From positions 310,001 to 374,000 of the forward strand of contig CAVXVO010000006.1 in the NCBI GenBank assembly GCA_963765295.1: a DNA stretch of 64,000 bases, given 5' to 3'. The position numbers were made by a program, and so were the translations under genes. Each line of letters starts with the position of its first letter. Positions within the stretch are counted from its first letter, which is position 1. This document shows positions 20,854 to 28,419 of this stretch, piece by piece. The notes below the pieces were generated by a model that had not been told where the DNA came from, searched no databases, and saw nothing but the letters and a program-made list of their open reading frames with translations. The stretch comes from PALSA-612 sp963765295. Lineage in GTDB: Bacteria > Actinomycetota > Thermoleophilia > Gaiellales > Gaiellaceae.

Positions 20854-20864
20854 GTCGCAGTGTA

Positions 20865-21326
20865 TCAGATCGAGCGGTTGTCAGAAGCCCTGGACAGGCC
20901 CAGCGAGGCGGCCCTCGCGACCCGTTCCCGAAGCTCCTCGTCGGCGATCCCGGCCGCCAGCCCGGCGGCCTCGGCGACCGCTTCGGGACGCGGCTCGGAC
21001 GCGGCTCGGGCGCCCTCCTTCCGCACCGGCGGAGCGGGCTCGGGCAGATGTCCCTGGGCGAACCTGAGCGCGGTCGGGGCGTGGTCTCCGAGCTCGGCGG
21101 TGAGCCGCTCGAGGATCCGCGGTGCGAGCTGGCCGAGCTCGAACGCCCACACCGAAGAGCTCGTGTGCACGTGAAGCGTCCCGTCGCGCGCCACCCGCGC
21201 GGGCCACGCGTTCCGCACCACCTGATCGCCGACGGCGGACGGCCAGACGGCGACGATCCGCGGCATCGCGCCCGAGCCGTCGAAACGACCGAGTTGTCGC
21301 TCGACATCGCGCCCGATCCGCTCCAT
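20865..21326 (-). CDS. dciA: DciA-like (DUF721) helicase-loading protein
   Basis: A 153-residue protein of the DUF721/DciA family, the ancestral partner that brings replicative helicase DnaB to the origin in bacteria lacking DnaC or DnaI. The conserved part is VWPSAVGDQVVRNAWPA followed by the core ending SSVWAFELGQLAPRILERL (about 27-78). The C-terminal half is low in conservation and rich in Ala and Glu. The ATG at 21326 shares one base with the recF stop (TGATG). Gene order recF-dciA-gyrB is the actinobacterial arrangement. Confidence 0.9.
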   Translation of the reverse strand: MERIGRDVERQLGRFDGSGAMPRIVAVWPSAVGDQVVRNAWPARVARDGTLHVHTSSSVWAFELGQLAPRILERLTAELGDHAPTALRFAQGHLPEPAPPVRKEGARAASEPRPEAVAEAAGLAAGIADEELRERVARAASLGLSRASDNRSI

Positions 21327-22387
21327 CACGCGGCCACGGCCCGTCCCGGTGTGACCTCGACGACCTGTGCCGGCTCGGCCGGCAGGGCCCGACGGGAGGT
21401 CGAGGTGATCACCGTCTGCCCGCGGCCCGACACCCGCGCGGCAAGAATCTCGCGTCGGCCCGGATCGAGCTCGGAGAGGACGTCGTCGAGCAGGAGCAGC
21501 GGCGGCGAGGGGCGATGCTCGGCGAGGAGGTCGGACTCGGCGAGGAGGAGCGAGAGCACAGCGAGCCGCTGCTCGCCCTGCGACCCGAAGCTGCGGAGGT
21601 CGCGGCCGCCCGCGACGACGGCGATCTCGTCCAGATGCGGCCCGAGGCCCGTCGCGCCTCGCTCGACGTCGCGGTCGAGCCTGGCCTCCAGCGCGGCGAG
21701 CGACGGCGGCTCCCCGCGGTACTCGAGAGCCGCTCCGTCGAGGCCGAGCTCCCCAGCCCGCTCCGCGAACCCGGGCCCCAACAGGTCGAGCACGCGGCGA
21801 CGCGCCGTGACGAGCTCCGCCCCGAGCTCGGCCACGCGCTCGGTCCACGGCGACAGCGCCTCTCGCGTCGACAATCCGAGCGAGACGCGGCGCAGCGAGG
21901 CGTTGCGCTGGCCGAGCGCCTCACCGTACGACGCCGGCACGCCGGCCTGGGCCGGCAGGAGGCGCCCCAGCGCGCGGTCGACGTAGGCTCGCCGGACCGC
22001 GGGGCCGCCCTTGACGACGGCCAGCCTGTCCGGCGTGAAGACGAGCGTCGCCAGTTCGCTCCGCAGACGGTCGACCCGCTCGACCTTCGCGCCGTTCATG
22101 CGCATCTCCCGGCCGCCGGCGCGCTGGAGGACGATCTCCGTCTCGACCGGGACGTCGCCGCGGCTCCCGCGAACGGCGATGCGGGCGGCGTCGGCGCCGA
22201 ACCGGACGAGCTGAGCGTCCGCGCGCGTCCGCGGCGAGAAACCCTGCGTGCCGACGTGCAACGACTCGAGCAGATTCGTCTTCCCGGCGCCGTTCGGGCC
22301 GACGACGAGCACGATGCCCGGTACGAGGTCGAGGTCGAGCGACGCGTACGAGCGGAAGTCCCGAAGCGTGAGCGATGCCGCGACCAG
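21326..22387 (-). CDS. recF: DNA replication and repair protein RecF
   Basis: SMC-like ATPase that helps load RecA at gaps. Walker A is GPNGAGKTN near residues 30-38; the ABC signature and Walker B (LLLLDDVLSELD) lie in the C-terminal third. The first ATG/GTG in frame would cut off the first beta strand. The homologous N-terminus (LTLRDFRSYASLDLDL) is intact upstream, but the only plausible start there is CTG at 22387, ten bases after the dnaN stop. An in-frame stop lies further up. Length from CTG is 353 residues, normal for RecF. Either a CTG start or a sequence error. Confidence 0.92.
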   Translation of the reverse strand: MVAASLTLRDFRSYASLDLDLVPGIVLVVGPNGAGKTNLLESLHVGTQGFSPRTRADAQLVRFGADAARIAVRGSRGDVPVETEIVLQRAGGREMRMNGAKVERVDRLRSELATLVFTPDRLAVVKGGPAVRRAYVDRALGRLLPAQAGVPASYGEALGQRNASLRRVSLGLSTREALSPWTERVAELGAELVTARRRVLDLLGPGFAERAGELGLDGAALEYRGEPPSLAALEARLDRDVERGATGLGPHLDEIAVVAGGRDLRSFGSQGEQRLAVLSLLLAESDLLAEHRPSPPLLLLDDVLSELDPGRREILAARVSGRGQTVITSTSRRALPAEPAQVVEVTPGRAVAA

Positions 22388-22397
22388 GCTCGGGCGC

Positions 22398-23495
22398 CTA
22401 GCCGGCGAGCCGGATCGGCATGATCAGGTACCAGAAATCGCCGCCGCTCTCGGAGATCACAGCCGGGCGGAGCGGGTTGATCAACCGCAAGGTCAGCTCG
22501 TCCTCGACGACCGACTCGATTCCGTCCCGGAGCCAGTTCGGGTTGAAGCCGATCTCGAGCGGCTCGCCGCTGAACCCGATCGGCATCTGCTCGCGGGCCT
22601 CTCCGATGTCCTGCGTCTGCGCCGAGACCGTCAGCTCGCCCTCGGCGAAGCGCAGCCTCAACGGCGTCGAGCGCTGCGCCATCACGCCCGCTCGCCGGAT
22701 GACCTCGAGGAATTCCTCGCGCGGCAGCTTCACGTCGTGCTCGAACGCGTCCGGCAGGAGCTGCCGGTAGTTCGGGAACTGGCCGTCGATCCGGCGGGTC
22801 GTGAGCCAGACGTCGTCGACGCCGAACACCACGTGGTTCTCGAGTGTCCCGAGCTTGATCTCGCTCGTCCCCGCTGCGATCCGTCGGAGCTCGTCGAGCG
22901 CCCGCGCCGGCACGATCGCGTCGAGCTCGGGCGGTGAGCCGGAGACCGACGTCTCCTTGACCGCCATCCGGTAGGAGTCGGTTGCGGCCATGACCAGGCT
23001 CGACCCCTCGAAGCGGACGAGGATGCCGGTCAGCACCGGCCGCGACTCGTCGCGGCTCGCGGCGCGGCTCACGCGGGCGATCGTCTCCAGGAGCGGCTCC
23101 GACTCCAGCGTGGAGAGGCTCGCCGCAGCCGGATCGGGCAGGCGGGGGAAGTCCTCCACTGCATAGGTCCGCAGGCGCGACTCCGAGGAGCCGCTCGTGA
23201 CGTAGACGGTGCTCTCGTCGACCTTGTGCTCGAGGACGACCTGCTCCTCCGGCAGCAGCCGGACGATGTCGGTGAGCAGGCGACCCGGTACGACCGCCGA
23301 GCCCTCGCCCTCCACCTGGGCCGGGAGCTTCGCGCGCAGCGAAAGCTCCATGTCGGTCGCGGCGAGCTCGAGTTGCCCGTTCTGCACCTGCAGCAGAACT
23401 CCGGCGAGGATCTGCACCGTGCCTCTCGTCGACAGTCCGCGCGAGACGACGCCGAGCGCCGAGGCGAGCTCGTCTCGCGAACACGTGATTTTCAT
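22398..23495 (-). CDS. dnaN: DNA polymerase III beta sliding clamp
   Basis: The ring-shaped processivity clamp of the replicative polymerase. The 365-residue protein has the three-fold clamp repeat and the usual C-terminal MPIRL motif. An upstream in-frame ATG exists at 23525. ATG 23495 is chosen because it starts exactly at the conserved MKITCSRDEL and has GGGGACGGGG just before it. The 5' region (23496-23683) holds the unwinding part of the origin. Confidence 0.97.
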   Translation of the reverse strand: MKITCSRDELASALGVVSRGLSTRGTVQILAGVLLQVQNGQLELAATDMELSLRAKLPAQVEGEGSAVVPGRLLTDIVRLLPEEQVVLEHKVDESTVYVTSGSSESRLRTYAVEDFPRLPDPAAASLSTLESEPLLETIARVSRAASRDESRPVLTGILVRFEGSSLVMAATDSYRMAVKETSVSGSPPELDAIVPARALDELRRIAAGTSEIKLGTLENHVVFGVDDVWLTTRRIDGQFPNYRQLLPDAFEHDVKLPREEFLEVIRRAGVMAQRSTPLRLRFAEGELTVSAQTQDIGEAREQMPIGFSGEPLEIGFNPNWLRDGIESVVEDELTLRLINPLRPAVISESGGDFWYLIMPIRLAG

Positions 23496-23683
23496 CCCCG
23501 TCCCCACTGCTAGTTCTGTTGTCATTCTTCTTTAAAAGGTCGTAGTAGCAGTAGGTAGTGTGAATGATGGGGATGACGCCCCGTAGACATGCTTCCATGC
23601 GGCCTCGCGGGTGTGGACACGGCCGTGGATGATTTCGGGGTTTCGCACAGGGTGTTCGCGGACGGGTCTCGAACAGGCTCGGG
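23496..23683. other. oriC part II: dnaA-dnaN region with DnaA-trio and unwinding element
   Basis: Reading from dnaA toward dnaN there are DnaA-box-like sites at 23624-23632 (7/9), 23612-23620 (TGTGGACAC, 8/9) and 23560-23568 (TGTGAATGA, 7/9). A run of triplets directly abuts the last one, TAG-TAG-CAG-TAG-GTAG on the plus strand (23542-23559). The AT-rich stretch 23521-23538 follows. This matches the box, DnaA-trio and unwinding layout known from the Bacillus subtilis dnaA-dnaN region. The motifs are seen; origin function is inference. Confidence 0.7.
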
Positions 23684-25015
23684 TCAGTGGAGTTGTCGAA
23701 TCCGGGCGGTCAGTTCTTGCACAAGGGTGTAGACAGACGGGTCCTCGCGGATCAGGCGCGCGATCTTCGTCGTCGCGTGAATCACGGTCGTGTGGTCGCG
23801 GCCGCCGAACTCCTTGCCGATCTTCGGGAGCGACGAGTCGGTGAGCTCGCGTGAGAGGTACATCGCCACCTGGCGAGGGTAGACGATGTTCTGTGAGCGC
23901 TTGTCTCCGCAGAGCTCCGCGATCGAGAGCGTGAAGCGCTCGGACACGGCCTCCTGGATCGCCTTGATCGAGACCTGCTGGGCGCCGCCCATCGGAAACA
24001 CGTCCTTGAGCACGTCCTGGGCGAGTTCGACCGTCATCGGCCGGCCGGTCAAAGACGAGAAGGCGACGACGCGCGTCAGCGCACCCTCGAGCTCGCGGAT
24101 GTTCGTCGAGACGCGTCCGGCGATGAAGGTGAGCACCTGCGGGTCGGGCACGTTGATCTCGTCCGTCTTCACCTTCTTGCGCAGGATCGCGATGCGGGTC
24201 TCGAGGTCGGGCGGCTGGATGTCCGTGATCAGCCCCCACTCGAAGCGCGAGCGGAGTCGTGCCTCGAGCGTCGCGATCTCGCGCGGCGGCCGGTCGGAGG
24301 ACATGACGATCTGGCTGCCGGACTCGTAGAGCGAGTTGAAGGTGTGGAAGAACTCCTCCTGGATCCGCTCCTTGTGCTCGAAGAACTGCACGTCGTCGAT
24401 CAGCAGCAGGTCGTAGTTGCGGTAGCGCTGCTTGAACCCCTCGATCCGCTTGTCGCGCAGCGAGTTGATGAAGTCGTTCATGAACGTCTCGCTCGTGATG
24501 TAGCGGACGGTGAGCGGGCTCGTGTGCTCGAGGACGTAGTGGGCGATCGCCTGCAGCAGGTGCGTCTTGCCGAGTCCTGTCCCGCCGTAGATGAAGAGCG
24601 GGTTGTAGGCCTGCGCCGGCGCCTCTGCGACTGCGAGCGCCGCCGCGTGCGCGAACCGGTTCGACGAGCCGATGACGAACAGGTCGAAGGTGTACTTCGG
24701 GTTCAGCCCGGGCAGCGTCTCGCGCGGGTGCGCGTCGTCTGCAGGTGCCACCACGGCCGCCCGCGAGAGGGACTCGTCGACGCGGAAGCGTACGGACAGC
24801 TCGGAATTGCTCGCGTCGCTGACGGCGGCGCGGACGAGGCTGCCGAAGTGCGTCTCGATCCATTCGCGGGTGAAGTTGTTGGGCACGGCGACGACGAGCT
24901 CTCCGTTCGAGATCGCGACGGGTCTCGCCTCACCGAACCAGGTTCGGTAGGCAGACTCGTTGAGGGCGCCCTTGAGGCGACCGGCAACCTCGGTCCACAG
25001 ACCGTCTGACGTCAT
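23684..25015 (-). CDS. dnaA: Chromosomal replication initiator DnaA
   Basis: AAA+ initiator that binds DnaA boxes and melts the origin. Domain I covers about 1-85, followed by a short linker. The AAA+ core has Walker A GGTGLGKT at 144-151 and Walker B LLLIDDVQFF near 205-214. The C-terminal DNA-binding domain carries the signature GGRDHTTVIHA. ATG 25015 gives 443 residues and starts the conserved domain I (MTSDGLWTEVAGRLKGAL); the frame is open a little further upstream. A good promoter lies at 25072-25100, inside the box-containing region, so autoregulation by DnaA is likely. Confidence 0.98.
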   Translation of the reverse strand: MTSDGLWTEVAGRLKGALNESAYRTWFGEARPVAISNGELVVAVPNNFTREWIETHFGSLVRAAVSDASNSELSVRFRVDESLSRAAVVAPADDAHPRETLPGLNPKYTFDLFVIGSSNRFAHAAALAVAEAPAQAYNPLFIYGGTGLGKTHLLQAIAHYVLEHTSPLTVRYITSETFMNDFINSLRDKRIEGFKQRYRNYDLLLIDDVQFFEHKERIQEEFFHTFNSLYESGSQIVMSSDRPPREIATLEARLRSRFEWGLITDIQPPDLETRIAILRKKVKTDEINVPDPQVLTFIAGRVSTNIRELEGALTRVVAFSSLTGRPMTVELAQDVLKDVFPMGGAQQVSIKAIQEAVSERFTLSIAELCGDKRSQNIVYPRQVAMYLSRELTDSSLPKIGKEFGGRDHTTVIHATTKIARLIREDPSVYTLVQELTARIRQLH

Positions 25016-25071
25016 ACCGAGAGCTTGCTCCACCCGTCCTTCCCCGTCTCCTTCGCCGAAAAGCGGCCGCG

Positions 25072-25100
25072 AGCATAGCAATGCGGTGAAGGGGAGACAA
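25072..25100 (-). promoter_or_regulatory. dnaA promoter
   Basis: On the minus strand, TTGTCT (25095-25100), a 17-base spacer and TATGCT (25072-25077). Predicted 5' leader of about 50 bases before ATG 25015. Confidence 0.65.
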
Positions 25101-25302
25101 CGGGCTGTTTTCTCCCTGTCCTGTGGCCGGTTTTACTGAGATTTGCAGGGAGTTCCAACGCGTCCACACTGTTCTCCACACCTGTGGAAAGCAGTGAATT
25201 CTCGCCGCTGGCAACATCGCGCCGCCGCTTCGCGAGCCGACTTTTCTCCACCGGTGCAGGGACTGCAGGCTGTGGACAACCGCCTGGTCGAATCGACCCG
25301 GC

Positions 25303-25308
25303 TATACT
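25303..25308 (+). promoter_or_regulatory. -10 element of rpmH
   Basis: TATACT with no strong -35; the perfect DnaA box at 25271-25279 lies just upstream of the -35 position, so DnaA could act on this promoter. Confidence 0.55.
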
Positions 25309-25317
25309 CACGAAACG

Positions 25318-25332
25318 GGCGCTCGGAGCGCC
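25318..25332 (+). promoter_or_regulatory. Leader hairpin of rpmH
   Basis: GGCGCT-CGG-AGCGCC forms a perfect 6-bp stem in the short predicted leader, followed by CTCTTTCT. The only GGAG near the start codon is inside the hairpin, so it could limit translation or act as an attenuator. Confidence 0.4.
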
Positions 25333-25342
25333 TCTTTCTACG

Positions 25343-25477
25343 ATGAAACGGACCTATCAGCCGAACGTACGGAGACGGAAGCGCAAGCACGGCTTCCGCG
25401 CACGGATGTCGACGCGCGCCGGCCGGGCGATCCTGAAGCGCCGGCGGGCGAAGGGCCGCAAGCGGCTCTCGGCCTGA
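25343..25477 (+). CDS. rpmH: Ribosomal protein bL34
   Basis: The 44-residue, highly basic large-subunit protein bL34, which binds 23S rRNA. The sequence MKRTYQPNVRRRKRKHGF is the family signature and the C-terminus GRKRLSA is typical. It starts the plus-strand operon leaving oriC, as in most bacteria, followed by rnpA. Confidence 0.98.
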   Translation: MKRTYQPNVRRRKRKHGFRARMSTRAGRAILKRRRAKGRKRLSA

Positions 25478-25517
25478 CCCAGAAGCTGACGCACCCCACG
25501 CTCTCCCCGCCCGCGAC

Positions 25518-25523
25518 TACTCT
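25518..25523 (+). promoter_or_regulatory. -10 element of rnpA
   Basis: TACTCT, 7 bases before the rnpA ATG, inside the 53-base rpmH-rnpA gap. Predicts a second, leaderless transcript start. Confidence 0.4.
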
Positions 25524-25530
25524 CCCGCGT

Positions 25531-25878
25531 ATGCACCGCCGCTATCGGCTGACGCGCTCGCACGACTTCGACGCGGTCTACCGGCGCGGCCGCTCGGTCT
25601 CGACGCGCTTCCTCGTCCTCTACTGGTTCCCGCGGGAGGACACGGGTGAGGAGCCGCGGCTCGGCCTGGCGGTGCCGAAGCGGGTCGGCCCGTCGGTAGC
25701 GCGGAATCGCGTCAAGCGCCGGCTGCGGGAGGTGTGGAAGACGAGGATGGAGTCGATCCCCTCGGGCTGCGACTACGTGCTCGTCGTCCGGCCGGGCTTC
25801 GCGGAGGCGGCGGAGAACCGCGGCGCCGACTGGGTCGGCGAGCGCCTCGACGAGGTGCTCGGGAAGGCGTCCGCGTGA
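25531..25878 (+). CDS. rnpA: Ribonuclease P protein component
   Basis: The protein subunit of RNase P, which assists the RNA subunit in trimming the 5' end of tRNA precursors. The 115-residue basic protein has the RNR signature (SVARNRVKRRLREVW) near residues 55-70 and the N-terminal RLTRSHDFDAVYRRG. The start ATG 25531 has no ribosome site but has a -10 element 7 bases upstream. Its stop overlaps yidD as GTGA. Confidence 0.97.
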   Translation: MHRRYRLTRSHDFDAVYRRGRSVSTRFLVLYWFPREDTGEEPRLGLAVPKRVGPSVARNRVKRRLREVWKTRMESIPSGCDYVLVVRPGFAEAAENRGADWVGERLDEVLGKASA

Positions 25879-26078
25879 AATACCTGTCGCTCGCGCTGCA
25901 CGCGTTCTTCCCGTCCCCCGGCGCGGCAGGCGCGCCGACCTGCAAGTACCACCCGAGCTGCTCCGAGTACGCGGCGGCGGCGCTGCGCAAGCACGGCCCG
26001 CTGAAAGGCTCGGCGAAGACGGCGTGGCGGCTCCTGCGTTGCAATCCCTGGAGCCACGGCGGAGTTGATCGCCCGTGA
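25875..26078 (+). CDS. yidD: Membrane protein insertion efficiency factor YidD
   Basis: A 67-residue protein of the YidD family, a peripheral inner-membrane helper of YidC. Conserved features are CKYHPSCSEYAAAALRKHG and LLRCNPWSHGGVD, including the cysteines of the family. The GTG start overlaps the rnpA stop and its own stop overlaps yidC as GTGA, so four genes are tightly coupled. Confidence 0.96.
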   Translation: MKYLSLALHAFFPSPGAAGAPTCKYHPSCSEYAAAALRKHGPLKGSAKTAWRLLRCNPWSHGGVDRP

Positions 26079-26959
26079 TCGTCGGCTTCCCGATCCTCGA
26101 TCAGCTCGAGACGGTCTTGCGTCACGTGCTCCAGTGGCTCGGGCCGCACGGCGCGATCGGGCTGCCGTGGGCGTGGGCGATCGTCGCGCTGACCCTGCTC
26201 GTGCGGATCGCGATCGTCCCGCTCGCCGTCAAGCAGATCCACTCGATGCAGAACCTGCAGCGGTTCGCGCCGCAGATGAAGGAGATCCAGCAGAAGTACA
26301 AGCACGACAAGACCAAGCAGAACGAAGAGATGATGCGCTTCTACAAGGAGCACAAGATCAACCCGGCGGCCTCGTGTGCCCCGCTCCTCGCCCAGTTGCC
26401 GGTCTTCTTCGCGCTCTATTTCGTCCTGCGGCACACGAGCTCGCTGATTCACTACACGTGCACTCAGCACGTCCCTGTGAGCCAGTGCGCTTCCGCGGCC
26501 CTCGTTTCAAAGGACAACCTGAGCTGGCTCGGGCTCGTCAACATCACGCAGCACGCGACGGTCGGGTGGGGGCCGCTCCTGATCGTGATCTACGTCGGCA
26601 GCCAGCTGTCGTCGTCCTACTTCATGTCGGCGACGGTCGACAAGACGCAGCGGATGCTGCTGATGGTGCTCCCGATCGTCTTCGTTCCGTTCATCATCCG
26701 CTTCCCGCTGGGCCTCGTCCTCTACTGGGTGACGACGAACCTGTGGACGGTCGGCCAGGGGCTGATCACACGCCGCCTGATCCCGAAGCCGGTCGCGCCG
26801 CCGAAGCGCTCGTCGCGCGCGACACCGCGCGAGGCGCCTGCGAAGACCGACACTGACGGCGACGCCAAGGCCGACGCCGACGCGCAACCGAAGCCGGCCA
26901 CCGCGCCACCGACGGCGCCGCGCCGGGTCAAGCGCAAGAAGAAGCGCACGCGCCGATGA
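26075..26959 (+). CDS. yidC: Membrane protein insertase YidC/Oxa1
   Basis: Inserts and folds membrane proteins, with or without Sec. The 294-residue protein is of the Gram-positive type without the large periplasmic domain. Five membrane segments are seen, with the positively charged cytoplasmic loop MQNLQRFAPQMKEIQQKY after the second. The C-terminal tail (about 245-294) is charged and ends RRVKRKKKRTRR, a typical ribosome-contacting basic tail. The start GTG 26075 overlaps the yidD stop. Confidence 0.96.
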   Translation: MIVGFPILDQLETVLRHVLQWLGPHGAIGLPWAWAIVALTLLVRIAIVPLAVKQIHSMQNLQRFAPQMKEIQQKYKHDKTKQNEEMMRFYKEHKINPAASCAPLLAQLPVFFALYFVLRHTSSLIHYTCTQHVPVSQCASAALVSKDNLSWLGLVNITQHATVGWGPLLIVIYVGSQLSSSYFMSATVDKTQRMLLMVLPIVFVPFIIRFPLGLVLYWVTTNLWTVGQGLITRRLIPKPVAPPKRSSRATPREAPAKTDTDGDAKADADAQPKPATAPPTAPRRVKRKKKRTRR

Positions 26960-27657
26960 GCGAAGACGAGCCCGTCGTCGTCGAGGCCGAGGGCGAGACC
27001 GTCGGGGAAGCGAAGTGGGTCGGTCTGCGCGAGCTCGAACGCCGTTGCCCTGGGCTCGATCGCGATCTCGTCCAGTTCGAGGTGGTGTCCGAGGGCGAGC
27101 GCGGACTGCTCGGCGTCGGCATGTCCCCGGCTCGGATTCTCGCCCGCTTCGACCCTGCCGACCAACCGGCGCCGGAGCCGCGAGTGGTTGTCGACGAGAG
27201 CGATACGGCGGGTCTCGTGCGCGAGATGCTCGAGGAGATCGCCGACGCACTCGGCGCCGACTGCCGGATCGATGTCGTGGACGCGGGAGAGACCGTCTCT
27301 GCGACCCTCACCGGGCCCGACGTCGCGGTCCTGATCGGCAAGCGCGGCAAGACGATCGACTCGATCCAGTACCTCATCGGCGCCGCGGTTGCGTCCACCG
27401 GCGGAGACCCCTCGCGGCGAGTCGTCGTGGATGCTGCCGGCTATCGCGACCGTCGCGAGTCCCGCCTCACCGAGCTCGCGGAGAGGTCGGCGTCTCAGGT
27501 GCTGCGCACGGGGTCGACGGTGAGCCTCGAACCGATGAGCTCGACGGAGAGGAAGATCGTCCACATGCACCTGAAGGACGCGGCCGGAATCGAGACGCAC
27601 AGCGAGGGCGACGAGCCGAACCGGTATGTCGTCGTCACGCCGGCTCGTGGCGACTGA
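26956..27657 (+). CDS. khpB: KH/R3H RNA-binding protein Jag (KhpB)
   Basis: A 233-residue RNA-binding protein of the Jag/SpoIIIJ-associated family, linked to control of cell-envelope growth and division in Gram-positive bacteria. It has the N-terminal Jag domain (about 1-55), a KH domain with IGKRGKTIDSIQYL near 130, and an R3H domain with MSSTERKIVHMHL near 193. The ATG overlaps the yidC stop as ATGA, the standard position. Confidence 0.95.
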   Translation: MSEDEPVVVEAEGETVGEAKWVGLRELERRCPGLDRDLVQFEVVSEGERGLLGVGMSPARILARFDPADQPAPEPRVVVDESDTAGLVREMLEEIADALGADCRIDVVDAGETVSATLTGPDVAVLIGKRGKTIDSIQYLIGAAVASTGGDPSRRVVVDAAGYRDRRESRLTELAERSASQVLRTGSTVSLEPMSSTERKIVHMHLKDAAGIETHSEGDEPNRYVVVTPARGD

Positions 27658-28219
27658 CTGGCTTCGCGCCGTTCTGGAGACACCCGGGCTGACGTCGCTT
27701 CGCGACCCGGAGGAGGCGCGGCGGGTGCTGGTCGAGGACTCGTTGCGTGTCAGGTCGCTGCTCGAGGGCCTCGGCGACCCGATCGTCGACGTGGGCTCCG
27801 GCGGCGGCGCGCCGGGGATCCCGCTCGCGCTCGCACTGCCCGACCGGGAGTTCGTGCTGATCGAGTCGCAGCGGCGAAAGTGCGCGTTCCTCGAGCAGTG
27901 GATCCCGCCGAACGTGCGTGTCGTCTGCGGCCGGGCCGAGGATCAGCCGGCGGATTGGGCCGGTGTCGCCCTGGCCAAGGCGCTCGCTCCGCCGCCTGTT
28001 GCCGCCGAGTGGTGCCTGCCGCTCGTTCGCCCTGGCGGGGGGGTCGTCCTCTACGTCGGGCCGAGCGCGGACGTCGCAGCGGTGGCTCGGGTGGCCGCCC
28101 TTCTCGGCGGCGGTCCGCCCGAGGATCACGACGGCCTGATCCTGATCCCCAAGATCGCAGCGACACCGGCCGGCTTCCCACGCCGCCCGGGTATGGCCCG
28201 CAAACGCCCGCTTGCCTGA
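27647..28219 (+). CDS. rsmG: 16S rRNA (guanine-527-N7)-methyltransferase
   Basis: Methylates G527 (E. coli numbering) of 16S rRNA; loss gives low-level streptomycin resistance in other bacteria. The SAM-binding motif is VDVGSGGGAPGIPLAL near residues 45-60. GTG 27647 gives 190 residues and overlaps the end of khpB by 11 bases. An ATG at 27626 in the same frame is the alternative and would overlap by 32. The N-terminus is short compared with E. coli GidB (207 residues). Confidence 0.92.
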   Translation: MATDWLRAVLETPGLTSLRDPEEARRVLVEDSLRVRSLLEGLGDPIVDVGSGGGAPGIPLALALPDREFVLIESQRRKCAFLEQWIPPNVRVVCGRAEDQPADWAGVALAKALAPPPVAAEWCLPLVRPGGGVVLYVGPSADVAAVARVAALLGGGPPEDHDGLILIPKIAATPAGFPRRPGMARKRPLA

Positions 28220-28261
28220 TCCAGACGCGGCTGTGTGGGCCGTGTCCAGAAACGCACCCCG

Positions 28262-28294
28262 CCCCTCGAGGGGATGGGTGCGGCCCTCCACCCA
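28262..28294 (+). terminator. Possible terminator after rsmG
   Basis: A perfect 12-base palindrome CCCCTCGAGGGG (28262-28273) is followed by TGGGTG, an 8-base loop and CACCCA (28275-28294). One or both could end the rpmH-rsmG transcript. The remainder of 28220-28419 holds no gene and no clear parA promoter. Confidence 0.35.
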
Positions 28295-28419
28295 CCACCC
28301 GCATGGATCCTAGCCCGGCACCGGGTGCATAAACGCGCCCCGCCTGCGCCGATTCTGTGCCGATTTCGAGGCGTGCGGCGGAGGAGTCGGGCGTCCGACC
28401 CCGAAGAAAGAATGTTCGA

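Larger units (their letters stand above)
25016..25342. other. oriC part I: DnaA-box cluster between dnaA and rpmH
   Basis: About 330 non-coding bases with a cluster of DnaA-box matches: TGTGGACAA at 25271-25279 (perfect inverse of TTGTCCACA), TTCTCCACA at 25172-25180 (8/9), GCGTCCACA at 25160-25168 (7/9), TGTGGAAAG at 25183-25191 (7/9) and TTCTCCACC at 25244-25252 (7/9). The divergent dnaA and rpmH promoters flank it. Position and content fit the first half of a bipartite chromosomal origin. Confidence 0.85.

Noticed and set aside
28262..28273. Palindrome CCCCTCGAGGGG near parA as parS
   Set aside because: It lacks the CACGTG core and fits a terminator position after rsmG better.
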